Made by a program: the position numbers and the translations under genes. A model generated the notes under the pieces. The model was not told the origin of the DNA, made no database searches, and saw only the letters and a program-made list of their open reading frames with translations. Positions 16,554 through 24,372 of a DNA stretch of 64,000 bases are shown here, one piece after another. Positions within the stretch are counted from its first letter, which is position 1, and every line of letters begins with the position of its first letter. The DNA is taken from NCBI GenBank assembly GCA_000688615.1, contig JHVA01000001.1, positions 1,488,001 to 1,552,000 on the forward strand. Direction: 5' to 3'. Origin of the DNA: Acidobacteriaceae bacterium KBS 146. Lineage in GTDB: Bacteria > Acidobacteriota > Terriglobia > Terriglobales > Acidobacteriaceae.

Positions 16554-17720
16554 ATGAAAGTGGATGGAGAGGAACAGAAACTCGTCTCTACATGGACTGC
16601 TGAACTTACCTCGTGGGTTGAGCAGGAAGCGCTCCGTTTGGGGTTCGATACTGCAACTATCGCGCCAGTTCCCGAAGCAGGAAGCGACGTTGCGAAACGT
16701 GATGCCACCCGATTTTCGACATGGGTTGAAGCTGGCCGCGCCGGAGAGATGGAGTATCTGAAGCGTCGGGGTGAGGATGGCGTACTCCTTCGCAGTGGAG
16801 TGTCAGCAGCAATACCGTGGGCAAGGTCGGTTCTCGTCTGTGCCTGGAATTACCATGTACCGGCTCCCCTCTCGACCACGCCTGTAGCTGGAGCCGGCTG
16901 GATTGCGCGGTATGCCTGGAGCGGCCGCACACTCGATAACGGAGAGACTGCTCCCACCGACTACCACGAAGAACTGCTTGCGAAGCTCCGGTCGCTCGAA
17001 GCTGGCCTCAAGAATCGTGTCTCGACGGATACCCGTTGCTACGTCGATACTGGCCCTCTTGTGGAGAGATCGATGGCAGCTCTGTCTGGTCTGGGATGGA
17101 TCGGAAAAAATACCTGCGTGATCAACGAGCAGCTTGGATCGTGGTTGTTGCTGGGTGTGATCGTCACCTCACTCCCGGTCTCAAATGATGCAGTCCCGCA
17201 ACTCGCGGCCGACCGCTGCGGAAGTTGTACCCGATGTCTCGATGCGTGCCCGACACAAGCGCTGATCGGTCCGCGCGAGATGGATGCATCTCGCTGTATC
17301 GCCTATCTGACGATTGAGAAGAAAGGCGCCATTCCGGAAGAGCTTCGGGAGCCAATGGGAAGGCAAGTCTTCGGATGCGACATCTGTCAGGAGGTCTGTC
17401 CATGGAACCGTCGTGCACCTGTCGCCATCCAACAAGGAACGCGAATGCGTCCTGAGCTTGTGAATCCCGCTCTGGAATGGCTGGCCAGTCTTGACCCTAA
17501 TGACTTTCGCAAGAATTTCAAGGGCTCTCCCCTCGAGAGGACTCGTCGGAGACGGCTGCATCGAAATGTTGCCATTGCCATGGGCAACAGCCGCGACAAA
17601 ACCTTCCTTCCTCAACTTGAAGCCTGGCGCCAGAGTGAAGATGAAGTACTTGCTGAAAGTGCTGGCTGGGCCATCCGGCAGATCCTCCCCAGCGACGAAA
17701 AGTCTCCGCCGATGACATGA
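16554..17720 (+). CDS. queG: Epoxyqueuosine reductase QueG
   Basis: A 388-residue enzyme of the last step of queuosine synthesis, reducing epoxyqueuosine in tRNA with cobalamin and two [4Fe-4S] clusters. Both ferredoxin-like clusters are visible: CGSCTRCLDACP with a downstream Cys in MDASRCIAYLT, and CDICQEVCPWN. The DUF1730 region holds MEYLKRRGEDG and the active-site stretch DTGPLVERSMAALSGLGWIGKNTCVI. The C-terminus (RRRLHRNVAIAMGN, then LAESAGWAIRQIL) is a HEAT-like repeat, as in full-length QueG. It lies beside a tRNA gene, although tRNA-Ser is not a queuosine substrate. Confidence 0.95.
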   Translation: MKVDGEEQKLVSTWTAELTSWVEQEALRLGFDTATIAPVPEAGSDVAKRDATRFSTWVEAGRAGEMEYLKRRGEDGVLLRSGVSAAIPWARSVLVCAWNYHVPAPLSTTPVAGAGWIARYAWSGRTLDNGETAPTDYHEELLAKLRSLEAGLKNRVSTDTRCYVDTGPLVERSMAALSGLGWIGKNTCVINEQLGSWLLLGVIVTSLPVSNDAVPQLAADRCGSCTRCLDACPTQALIGPREMDASRCIAYLTIEKKGAIPEELREPMGRQVFGCDICQEVCPWNRRAPVAIQQGTRMRPELVNPALEWLASLDPNDFRKNFKGSPLERTRRRRLHRNVAIAMGNSRDKTFLPQLEAWRQSEDEVLAESAGWAIRQILPSDEKSPPMT

Positions 17721-17780
17721 GAGCCTTTTCGCACAGTTCGCAATGGATGTTACGATTTTTAGGTGGAGGGAGTAGCGTTT

Positions 17781-17894
17781 ATGAGTTCATCGAATGAATC
17801 GAGCCACTGGATTGATCGGTCGTGGTACTGGCTAGTGATCCTTTATGGAATTATCTTCGTGACTTTTCTGGTGTCGTTCGCACCGACCTGGTAG
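17781..17894 (+). CDS. 37-residue single-helix membrane peptide
   Basis: A short gene with a GGAGGGAG ribosome site about 10 nt before an ATG. The product begins MSSSNESSHWIDRSWYW, then has one membrane helix (LVILYGIIFVTFLVSF) and ends APTW. It lies 60 bp after queG and is followed by two hairpins, so it looks like an independent small transcript. The aromatic His-Trp-Ile-Asp-Arg-Ser-Trp-Tyr-Trp face before the helix is a distinctive feature. The function is unknown. Confidence 0.6.
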   Translation: MSSSNESSHWIDRSWYWLVILYGIIFVTFLVSFAPTW

Positions 17895-17949
17895 CAGAGT
17901 GCCCGGTATCTAGGTCTTTGCGAAGGTCGCTTTTGTGAGAACCAAACTG

Positions 17950-18000
17950 ATGCTCTGGATTCGCTCTCTGTCGATGAGAGATCGAGATCCGGAGCATTTT
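17950..18000 (+). terminator. Imperfect long hairpin ending in TTTT
   Basis: ATGCTCTGGAT (17950-17960) pairs with ATCCGGAGCAT (17987-17997), with one G-U pair. An inner CTCTCT / AGAG stem lies between them. TTTT follows at 17997-18000. It would end the transcript of the 37-residue peptide. Confidence 0.6.
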
Positions 18001-18065
18001 GCTTTCTGGAGCGTGAGACGATGATCGCTTCCAAACATCAGCCGGAAGATTGAGTTCAGAAGAGT

Positions 18066-18091
18066 GGGAGAGCTTAATGCTCTCCCTTTTT
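18066..18091 (+). terminator. Strong intrinsic terminator
   Basis: A perfect 8-bp stem, GGGAGAGC-TTAAT-GCTCTCCC, is followed by TTTTT. It is the second terminator-like structure after the small membrane gene. It also lies just past the 3' end of the GH79 remnant on the other strand. Confidence 0.8.
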
Positions 18092-18099
18092 ATTGCGAA

Positions 18100-18466
18100 A
18101 GCCGGTATACCGTGGCGGTATAAGGATCCGCGGTTACGTCTCCGCGCATGGATCCTTTATGGCGGACATCTCGACAGCTTCTTTTGCGTCGATTGCAGGC
18201 GCGTGCAATCTTGCCACAGGTGCGGCCCTGATGCCCGCGGGGAAAGAACAGCTGACAGGCTCTGAAGTCTTGTTGATCAACACGAGCTCACGAACCACCC
18301 CCAACCGAAGGTTGCCATCAGGAGCGAGCTCGCGAAACAGTTCGACTAATGGTTTGTTCTTTGCAGAAACCGGGATTGGCTAACTGCGCGCTCTCATAGG
18401 ACAGCCCCACAAAATCCGACGGAATAGCCCTGGAAGATGGCCCTCCTCCAGATGAGGTCGCTGGTA
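18100..18466 (-). pseudogene. Internally deleted GH79 beta-glucuronidase remnant
   Basis: Read on the minus strand, the left part gives SSRAIPSDFVGLSYESAQLANPGF (about 18440-18368), matching the conserved start of GH79 enzymes. After a frameshift near 18365 it continues AKNKPLVELFRELAPDGNLRLG, still the N-terminal region. It then jumps directly into VLINKTSEPVSCSFPAG and VARLHAPAIDAKEAVEM, which resemble the C-terminal beta-sandwich of the same family. The catalytic barrel of roughly 300 residues is missing. An in-frame stop follows near 18147. There is no start codon with a ribosome site. GH79 enzymes remove glucuronic acid from plant polymers. Confidence 0.6.
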
Positions 18467-18503
18467 TCTGATGAAAGGAGTTTATTCTGTAATGAAAATA
18501 AGT

Positions 18504-18523
18504 CTTTGTTTATGACAACAAAG
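18504..18523 (+). promoter_or_regulatory. Palindrome upstream of the zinc dehydrogenase
   Basis: CTTTGT-N8-ACAAAG is centred 30 bp before the start codon of the zinc dehydrogenase, just upstream of its ribosome site. The spacing fits a repressor site. The regulator is unknown; the IclR gene whose remnant lies on the other side of the dehydrogenase is a candidate. Confidence 0.35.
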
Positions 18524-18543
18524 TTTTGCAGCGAGGAGAAGGC

Positions 18544-19551
18544 ATGAAAGCTGTGGCGTTGGTGGAGGCCGGGGAGGCGAGGATCGTCGAAACGCGTGCC
18601 CCGCAGAAACGTCCGGGAGAGCTATTGCTGAAGGTAGAGATGGTTGGTCTGTGTGGCACGGACTTGAACAGCTTTCGCGGCAAAAATCCTTTGATCAGCT
18701 ATCCGCGCATTCTGGGACATGAGATTGCTGCGACGGTCCTGGAGGGCTCGACGGCGATTCCCGCGGGTATGCGAGTTACGGTGTCTCCCTACAGCAGCTG
18801 TGGAACCTGCGCCTCCTGCCGCCGACAAAGATTCAATGCCTGTCAGGGCAATCAGACCCTCGGTGTGCAGCGGGATGGCGCTCTTGCGGAATGGATCGCT
18901 GTTCCTGAGGAAAAGGTTTATCCATCCCATCTCTCGCTGAAAGAGCTCTGCTTGGTAGAACCATTGACCGTCGGGTTCCACTCTGTTGCTCGGGGCCGTG
19001 TAACAAAAGACGATATTGTTGCAGTCTTCGGATGCGGAGGCGTCGGCTTGGGAGCGATTGCCGGTTCCGCTTTTCGGGGAGCTCGAACGATCGCCATCGA
19101 CCTGGACGATACCAAGTTGGACACCGCACGCGCCGCTGGAGCTACCGATCTCATCCATTCCGGCCGTGAGGATTTCCGCACACGTCTTCGTGAGCTAACA
19201 AACGGGCACGGACCCGATGTCATCATCGAAGCCATCGGCCTGCCGGACACATTCCGCGCTGCGGTCGAAGAGGTCGCCTTTACCGGGCGCGTCGTTTATA
19301 TCGGTTATGCGAAAGAACCTATTGCTTACGAGACCAAGCTTTTCGTTCAAAAGGAGCTGGACGTTCTGGGCTCACGCAATGCGCTGCCGCCAGATTTTCG
19401 TGAGGTGATCGCGATGCTCGAGCGGGGACACTTCCCTGTCGATCGTGCAATCTCCGCCATCATTTCAATGGAAGAAACACCGGCGATGCTCGCACAATGG
19501 TCAGCTTCTCCCGCTTCGTTTACTAAAATTATTGTCGAGGTCGGCAGATAG
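18544..19551 (+). CDS. Zinc-dependent medium-chain dehydrogenase (sugar alcohol/sugar acid type)
   Basis: A 335-residue MDR-family enzyme. The catalytic zinc ligands are in GLCGTDLNSF and PRILGHEIAATV. The structural zinc loop has four cysteines, CGTCASCRRQRFNAC. The NAD-binding motif is FGCGGVGLGAIA, with an acidic ADIDL-like end (IAIDLDDTKLD) favouring NAD over NADP. The ATG at 18544 follows GAGGAG by five bases; an upstream TTG at 18526 is less likely. It resembles sorbitol, galactitol-phosphate and L-galactonate dehydrogenases; the substrate cannot be fixed. It is intact between two degraded genes for glucuronide and pectin breakdown, so a role with uronate-derived products is plausible. 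Confidence 0.85.
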   Translation: MKAVALVEAGEARIVETRAPQKRPGELLLKVEMVGLCGTDLNSFRGKNPLISYPRILGHEIAATVLEGSTAIPAGMRVTVSPYSSCGTCASCRRQRFNACQGNQTLGVQRDGALAEWIAVPEEKVYPSHLSLKELCLVEPLTVGFHSVARGRVTKDDIVAVFGCGGVGLGAIAGSAFRGARTIAIDLDDTKLDTARAAGATDLIHSGREDFRTRLRELTNGHGPDVIIEAIGLPDTFRAAVEEVAFTGRVVYIGYAKEPIAYETKLFVQKELDVLGSRNALPPDFREVIAMLERGHFPVDRAISAIISMEETPAMLAQWSASPASFTKIIVEVGR

Positions 19552-19595
19552 TTCCACTTTTTGTCAGGACGCCTTGATCCTTACAGAACTCCAAG

Positions 19596-20009
19596 TCAGA
19601 GTTGCTTTGCGATCGCGGCCGCCGACTCCTGCAGTGCAGCCTGAACCTCTGCCTCATGTTTCTTGTCCATGCGAATGGTAGGTGTAGAAAGGCTGATGAC
19701 CGCGACAACACGGTCCCCATCAAGCCAGATCGGAGCACTGAAACAGACTCCGCCTCGAATGGACTCTTCTCTATCCCAGGCAATGCCCTTCTTGCGAATC
19801 TCTTCAAACTCGGTGAACAGCTTCTTGCGATCCGTGGCACATGGCTCTTCCAGTCGAGCGGTCCAGAGACATATGTCCCTGTTGCGAAGTGCACCGTCCC
19901 TCCGTTTCCCTTCGCGCAGGAATCGATCGCACGCTGAATCGCTCCAGCATCTTTGGTGCCCATCTCCTACAGCTCCCGCATGTCGCACTTCGCAGATCTT
20001 GTCAGCATG
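19596..20009 (-). pseudogene. Chimeric scar: start of a GH28 polygalacturonase joined to the end of an IclR regulator
   Basis: On the minus strand, 20009 to about 19840 encodes EVRHAGAVGDG, then after a one-base frameshift near 19960 GTKDAGAIQRAIDSCAKGNG and GTVHFATGTYVSGPLDWKSHV. This is the conserved N-terminal beta-helix entry of GH28 enzymes. From about 19838 another frame gives ATDRKKLFTEFEEIRKKGIA and GGVCFSAPIWLDGDRVVAVISLS, then a stop at 19596. That is the C-terminal effector domain of an IclR-family regulator. Signal peptide, catalytic residues and helix-turn-helix are all missing. A deletion evidently joined two neighbouring genes. Confidence 0.65.
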
Positions 20010-20067
20010 GAACTATCGAGGAAAAGACGAGAAGGAGTGTCAGGCTGTAGCCATAGGTGAGCGACCG

Positions 20068-20084
20068 TTACCGATATTCGGTAA
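20068..20084. promoter_or_regulatory. 17-bp palindrome upstream of the GH28 remnant
   Basis: TTACCGA-TAT-TCGGTAA is a perfect 7-bp inverted repeat with a 3-nt centre, 59 bp upstream of the surviving GH28 reading and 108 bp downstream of the rhamnosidase gene. It has the size of a regulator site and may be the old operator of the lost polygalacturonase gene. Confidence 0.45.
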
Positions 20085-20191
20085 TTATTTTCATAAACGA
20101 GAATAAGACCACACGGAAGAAATATTGCTCCAAGTGAGGTCATGTGACAGGATGCCAAATCGATACCGGGAAGGCTCCGAACGCACAAGAC

Positions 20192-22903
20192 CTACTGCTC
20201 TTTTTCTCGCACAATCTGGACAGGTCCAAAGATGCCCGAAGGAACGGGCTGCAGGTTCTCCATATCCTGCATCTGGAAGCGCTCCCCATACTTTTTATTC
20301 AAAGCCGTATAATCGCGCGGAGGCTGACCCGCCAGTTCATTGATGGCCGTGTTGTAAATACGAATTTCGATGGTATTTTCACCCGCATGAACCCGATCGG
20401 TGAGGTCGAGCTCATACGGCGGATGCCAAAGCGAACCCACTCGCTTCCCATTGAGAAACACAATCGCCGCCTCCCGAATGGGTGCATCATACCAGGCACG
20501 CATACCGTTCTTGCCCTCAGCCTGCGTGTTCGGCAACGCTTTTCCATCAGCGAAGTGAAGGACAAGATGCTCTCCTAACTTCAGGGATGATGCCTGAAAT
20601 TTGGTGCTATAGCGAACCTCACCCGAGTAAAACTTCTCAGCCCCCTCATCGGTCCAAGCCGTCTTTGCATCCTTTTGCGAAGGCAATGCTGGGGATCCCT
20701 TACTCCCGGGAAACTCTGCGGTCCAATGATCCAACTCGATAGGAGTGCCGCCCTCCCTCGTCAATATCCTCGCCCTTGCAGCCGAAGGAGCTCCGGCATG
20801 GAGGACCAATAGCCGAGACCCATAGGGCTCAAGCCTATAGGGAGTGCCTGGCTCGGCGGCAGTCACGGTGCCGAACTCGGGATCCCACCACTCCGCGGCC
20901 TTGTAGCTGCTTGCTGTATCCAACGGAAGCGTCTGCGGCTCCGATGATGTGTTCGCGATAAAGTACACATCCGCATCATTCAAATGGCGATGCAGAAAGC
21001 CAATTGCTCCCGCAGCTGTGTGGATGTCGAGATCAGGACGCAAAGTCCTCCCAATGGCAGCTGGCAATTCTTGTTCACTCTTGACGTGAACGGAATGAGC
21101 GCTGATTTGCGCCATGACGGTCTTGATACGTGGCTCGTCGTTAGCATCTTCTAAGCCACTCGCCATGGAAGGCACGGCGCCAAGGAGGATGACTTTCCCT
21201 CCTTTATTGGCATAATCCGCCAGCTGCTCCAGCGCGGCCAGATGCATCCGCTGGGTCGGAGGAACGATCAACAGCTTGTGATCGTGAAGATGGGAGAGGG
21301 ACGCACCGTCTACATAATCTACATTGTGGCCCGAGTTGAGGATTGCCTGCATCAGCGCGGGCGAAATCTTGGTCTTCATCGCATCTGTTACAGACACATG
21401 GCCCGGCCGGAACTCCGCTTGAGCATCGTCCTCCGGCAACAGCAACGCAATATCGTTTGCTGGTTCTCCTTGACGTAACATCCAGCTCACACGCTGCAGA
21501 TATTTCGTAACATCAGGCATCACCGGCCACCAAGGATTATGGGCATTGAAAACAGCCGCAGCATAGAGCGAATACCCAGGCTCCGTCGCGTACGACGGCG
21601 AATAAGGCCAGCCATGACCGATAATCTGGTTCACTCCCTCAACAAACATCCGGTCAGCTTCTGCCTTCATGTCCAGGGGAGTCGCGCGAAACGCGGGGGA
21701 ATGCAGCCACGTCCAGGTCTCTGCCGAAGTGACGTTGTTCCCAAAGATGTGGTTGGCCGACGACGCCCACCGCGTGAACGAGAAGCGATCCCATTGTGGA
21801 CCCTCGCCCTCAGGCAGTTGCGGAACAACCTCATCGCTCAGTGTGGCGGCAGGACTGCCATACGTCTGCGAACGAAACCTCGTCTTGTGAGCCGCCGCAT
21901 ACTCCGCCATCGGGCGAAGATAGTCTTCGCGGACCAGGTCAGACATCGTCTCCGCCCAGTCATGACGAATCGCCTCGGCTTGCGGGCCCTCTCCCGCTGC
22001 CAGCTCCGGGAGATGCGGAATCAGATCATAGCCACGCCGTTTTTTGAACTCTTCGGGAAGATGCAGCGTCCAATCGCTCCCGTAAACCTCAAGAGAGTCT
22101 GAAAAGATCGCATACGGCGGCGCATCGCTGAACCCCTTCATCAGCGCATCACCCACAGTATGCAAGTGAGTATCGATCGCCTCCCGTGACATGTGGTCAA
22201 GAACAAATCCCTCTCCCCCCACCGCCGCACGCTTCACCATCTGGCGCGTATGGCTGCTGATAAACAAGAGGAGCACTTGCGATTCCTGAGACGTGCCAAC
22301 CAGCGAACTCACATCGCGAGGATACGGAATCTGTTTGGCAGTGGCAGCATCGTAGTGCTGCGGCGTACCCTTTGCAATAAATGCAGCCACCGGAGTATCA
22401 CCCTCCACAAGCTCCGGGAGTTTGGCAACTGGAAACGCCGACGCCACAATCTTCAAGCGCCCTGCTGCAAGTTCAATCGGAATTTGGGGACCGCCAAAGG
22501 GCCATCCGCTGCCCAGGGTCAGGTCGACGCGCATGCCCAACGAACTTCCCTGCTGGCGCGCAAAGTGAAGCATATCCACCATCTCCGGCGAAGCGTAACG
22601 GAGATTATGAATTCCCTTCTGCGGATCATCCAGGGCCAGGGGATATACCGAAGCAAGTTCGAAACCGCCAAAGCCGCCCTCATGCATCTGATGAATCTCG
22701 CGAGCGATCTCCTCCTTGGTGACAGCGGGGCCAAACCACCACCATCGCACCATCGGCCGAGCATCGTTCGGAGGCTCAGCAAACTCTTTCTTCAGCTGAT
22801 CGATACTCTGCTGCGCCTGCGACGAAACCGATCCCATGGCTGCAATAGCCACCGACAACACAGCCGTGCAGAGACGGCCTCCAGAAACCGCATTGCGCTT
22901 CAT
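20192..22903 (-). CDS. GH106 alpha-L-rhamnosidase
   Basis: A 903-residue exported enzyme. A signal peptide of about 30 residues is followed by the GH106 opening ARPMVRWWWFGPAVTKEEI and GGFGGFELASVYPLALDD, then LGMRVDLTLGSGWPFGGP. The C-terminal part contains a galactose-binding-like sandwich (HLVLHFADGKALPNTQ, NTIEIRIYNTAINELAG). The family releases L-rhamnose from rhamnogalacturonan and plant glycosides. It is the last gene of the minus-strand run after rhaI, regulator, aldolase and kinase, 20 bp behind the kinase, so the enzyme supplies the sugar that the other genes consume. GH106 is large and diverse, so the exact substrate is uncertain. Confidence 0.88.
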   Translation of the reverse strand: MKRNAVSGGRLCTAVLSVAIAAMGSVSSQAQQSIDQLKKEFAEPPNDARPMVRWWWFGPAVTKEEIAREIHQMHEGGFGGFELASVYPLALDDPQKGIHNLRYASPEMVDMLHFARQQGSSLGMRVDLTLGSGWPFGGPQIPIELAAGRLKIVASAFPVAKLPELVEGDTPVAAFIAKGTPQHYDAATAKQIPYPRDVSSLVGTSQESQVLLLFISSHTRQMVKRAAVGGEGFVLDHMSREAIDTHLHTVGDALMKGFSDAPPYAIFSDSLEVYGSDWTLHLPEEFKKRRGYDLIPHLPELAAGEGPQAEAIRHDWAETMSDLVREDYLRPMAEYAAAHKTRFRSQTYGSPAATLSDEVVPQLPEGEGPQWDRFSFTRWASSANHIFGNNVTSAETWTWLHSPAFRATPLDMKAEADRMFVEGVNQIIGHGWPYSPSYATEPGYSLYAAAVFNAHNPWWPVMPDVTKYLQRVSWMLRQGEPANDIALLLPEDDAQAEFRPGHVSVTDAMKTKISPALMQAILNSGHNVDYVDGASLSHLHDHKLLIVPPTQRMHLAALEQLADYANKGGKVILLGAVPSMASGLEDANDEPRIKTVMAQISAHSVHVKSEQELPAAIGRTLRPDLDIHTAAGAIGFLHRHLNDADVYFIANTSSEPQTLPLDTASSYKAAEWWDPEFGTVTAAEPGTPYRLEPYGSRLLVLHAGAPSAARARILTREGGTPIELDHWTAEFPGSKGSPALPSQKDAKTAWTDEGAEKFYSGEVRYSTKFQASSLKLGEHLVLHFADGKALPNTQAEGKNGMRAWYDAPIREAAIVFLNGKRVGSLWHPPYELDLTDRVHAGENTIEIRIYNTAINELAGQPPRDYTALNKKYGERFQMQDMENLQPVPSGIFGPVQIVREKEQ

Positions 22904-22923
22904 CGATCACTACTCCTATACCT

Positions 22924-24372
22924 TCAGGACAGCTGACGGACCCATGCATACACCTCCGCCGCATACTCGGAAGAGACCGGCGGATACGAAGATTCCAGCG
23001 TGGCAAGCTGTACCGCGAAGTTGCCGAGCGTAGAGCTCTCCGCCGAGCCGCAACAGACATCGAGCCCGGTCATCTCGGCGGTGAGACGATTCAGCACCGT
23101 ATTCCGCGATCCTCCGCCAACAACAAAAAGACGTCTAAGCTTCTTCCCGGTATGCTGCTGTACGCTGGCAAGCACCTCTGCATAGCGTGAGGCAAGACTA
23201 TGCAGAATCAGCGAGACCATCGCAGGTGCCCCCGCTGGCGATTCATCCAGCAAATTCGCGCCTTTGGCCGCTAGCTGACGGTTGATCCGTTGAGGCATCT
23301 CTCCCATGAGGAGAAGATCAGGATCGTCGACCTCCAGTAACGTCTCAGGAGGATCCACATCTTCACAGCATCGCAGCAGTTCAACCACCCCGGGGTGGAA
23401 GCCCTGCTCCGCCCATGCGTTCTCGCACTGCTTTAACAGCCACATGCCGTTCACATTTTTGTGGAAGCAATTTGCTCCACCTACCGCGCCAAGATTGGTG
23501 AAGTTATCCGCACGCACCCCGGGGCTATCGACAGGCTGCCGAGTCAATGCGCCGACCAGCGACCACGTTCCGGAGCTGATATACGCCCAGTCATCCCCCA
23601 GCGCAGGAATCCCCGCAATCGCAGATGCCGTATCGTGACACGCCGGAGCAATCAGCTCCGTATCGCGAAAAGCGTCCAGCGCGCCGAGAGCTTCTGACAC
23701 TTTGCCCAAGCGGGTCCCCGGAGGAACAATCTTTGGCGCAAGCTCGAGGCTTAGACCGGCTTCACGAAAGATCTCGGGACTCCATTCGCGGCTATGCAAG
23801 TCAATCAACTGGCCGTGGGTCGCATTCGTAAACTCTGCAACGGGTGCACCGCCCAACCTCGACAACACATATTCAGGAAGATTCAACCATCGCGAAGGAG
23901 CGTATCCAGCGAGTCGATCAGCATAAAGCTGATATACGGTGTTGATCGAGAGCTGCTGGATGCCCGTAATCTCGCGCATTCGCTGCGCGGAGATCTTTTT
24001 GTGAAGTTCTGTTTCAGCGCGAACGTTCCGCTCATCTCGATAGCAAAAGGGCTCACCGAGCGGAACTCCATCCTCATTTAGGCGAACGTAGTCCACTGCC
24101 CAACCATCCACCGCAATTGAGCGAACGCCTTCCGTCGCGCGGGCAGCGCACATCCGCAGCCCTTCCTCGACTCCCTCCACAATCCGGTTCAACGGCCAGT
24201 GCAATCCATCTTCGCGCTGAACCGGACCGTTGCCAAAGCGATGAACCAGTTCCATCTGCGGCGTACCTTCCCTCCAGCGCAACAGACTCACACGGCAGCT
24301 TTCCGCGCCCAGATCAATCGCGATGGAGGCACGCCTGTCCTTGGGTAAACGTGTCCCCGTCGCTTCGCTCAT
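22924..24372 (-). CDS. rhaB: L-rhamnulokinase (FGGY family)
   Basis: A 482-residue FGGY kinase that phosphorylates L-rhamnulose at C1. The N-terminal ATP fold opens ASIAIDLGAESCRVSLLRW. Further signatures are SIAVDGWAVDYVRLN, HDTASAIAGIPALGDDWAYISSGTWSL and the second ATPase domain FVVGGGSRNTVLNRLTAEMTG. I start at the ATG at 24372, which overlaps the stop of the preceding aldolase gene as ATGA. The frame is open 19 codons further, but that part lies inside the neighbour. Context with rhaI and the aldolase fixes the substrate. Confidence 0.93.
   Translation of the reverse strand: MSEATGTRLPKDRRASIAIDLGAESCRVSLLRWREGTPQMELVHRFGNGPVQREDGLHWPLNRIVEGVEEGLRMCAARATEGVRSIAVDGWAVDYVRLNEDGVPLGEPFCYRDERNVRAETELHKKISAQRMREITGIQQLSINTVYQLYADRLAGYAPSRWLNLPEYVLSRLGGAPVAEFTNATHGQLIDLHSREWSPEIFREAGLSLELAPKIVPPGTRLGKVSEALGALDAFRDTELIAPACHDTASAIAGIPALGDDWAYISSGTWSLVGALTRQPVDSPGVRADNFTNLGAVGGANCFHKNVNGMWLLKQCENAWAEQGFHPGVVELLRCCEDVDPPETLLEVDDPDLLLMGEMPQRINRQLAAKGANLLDESPAGAPAMVSLILHSLASRYAEVLASVQQHTGKKLRRLFVVGGGSRNTVLNRLTAEMTGLDVCCGSAESSTLGNFAVQLATLESSYPPVSSEYAAEVYAWVRQLS

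Noticed and set aside
18093-18383. Plus-strand 96-codon frame before the zinc dehydrogenase
   Set aside because: It has no ribosome site, and the same DNA read on the minus strand matches GH79 at both ends.
22193-22936. 247-codon plus-strand frame antisense to the rhamnosidase
   Set aside because: It is a shadow frame with shadow-type composition; the GH106 reading on the other strand is unambiguous.
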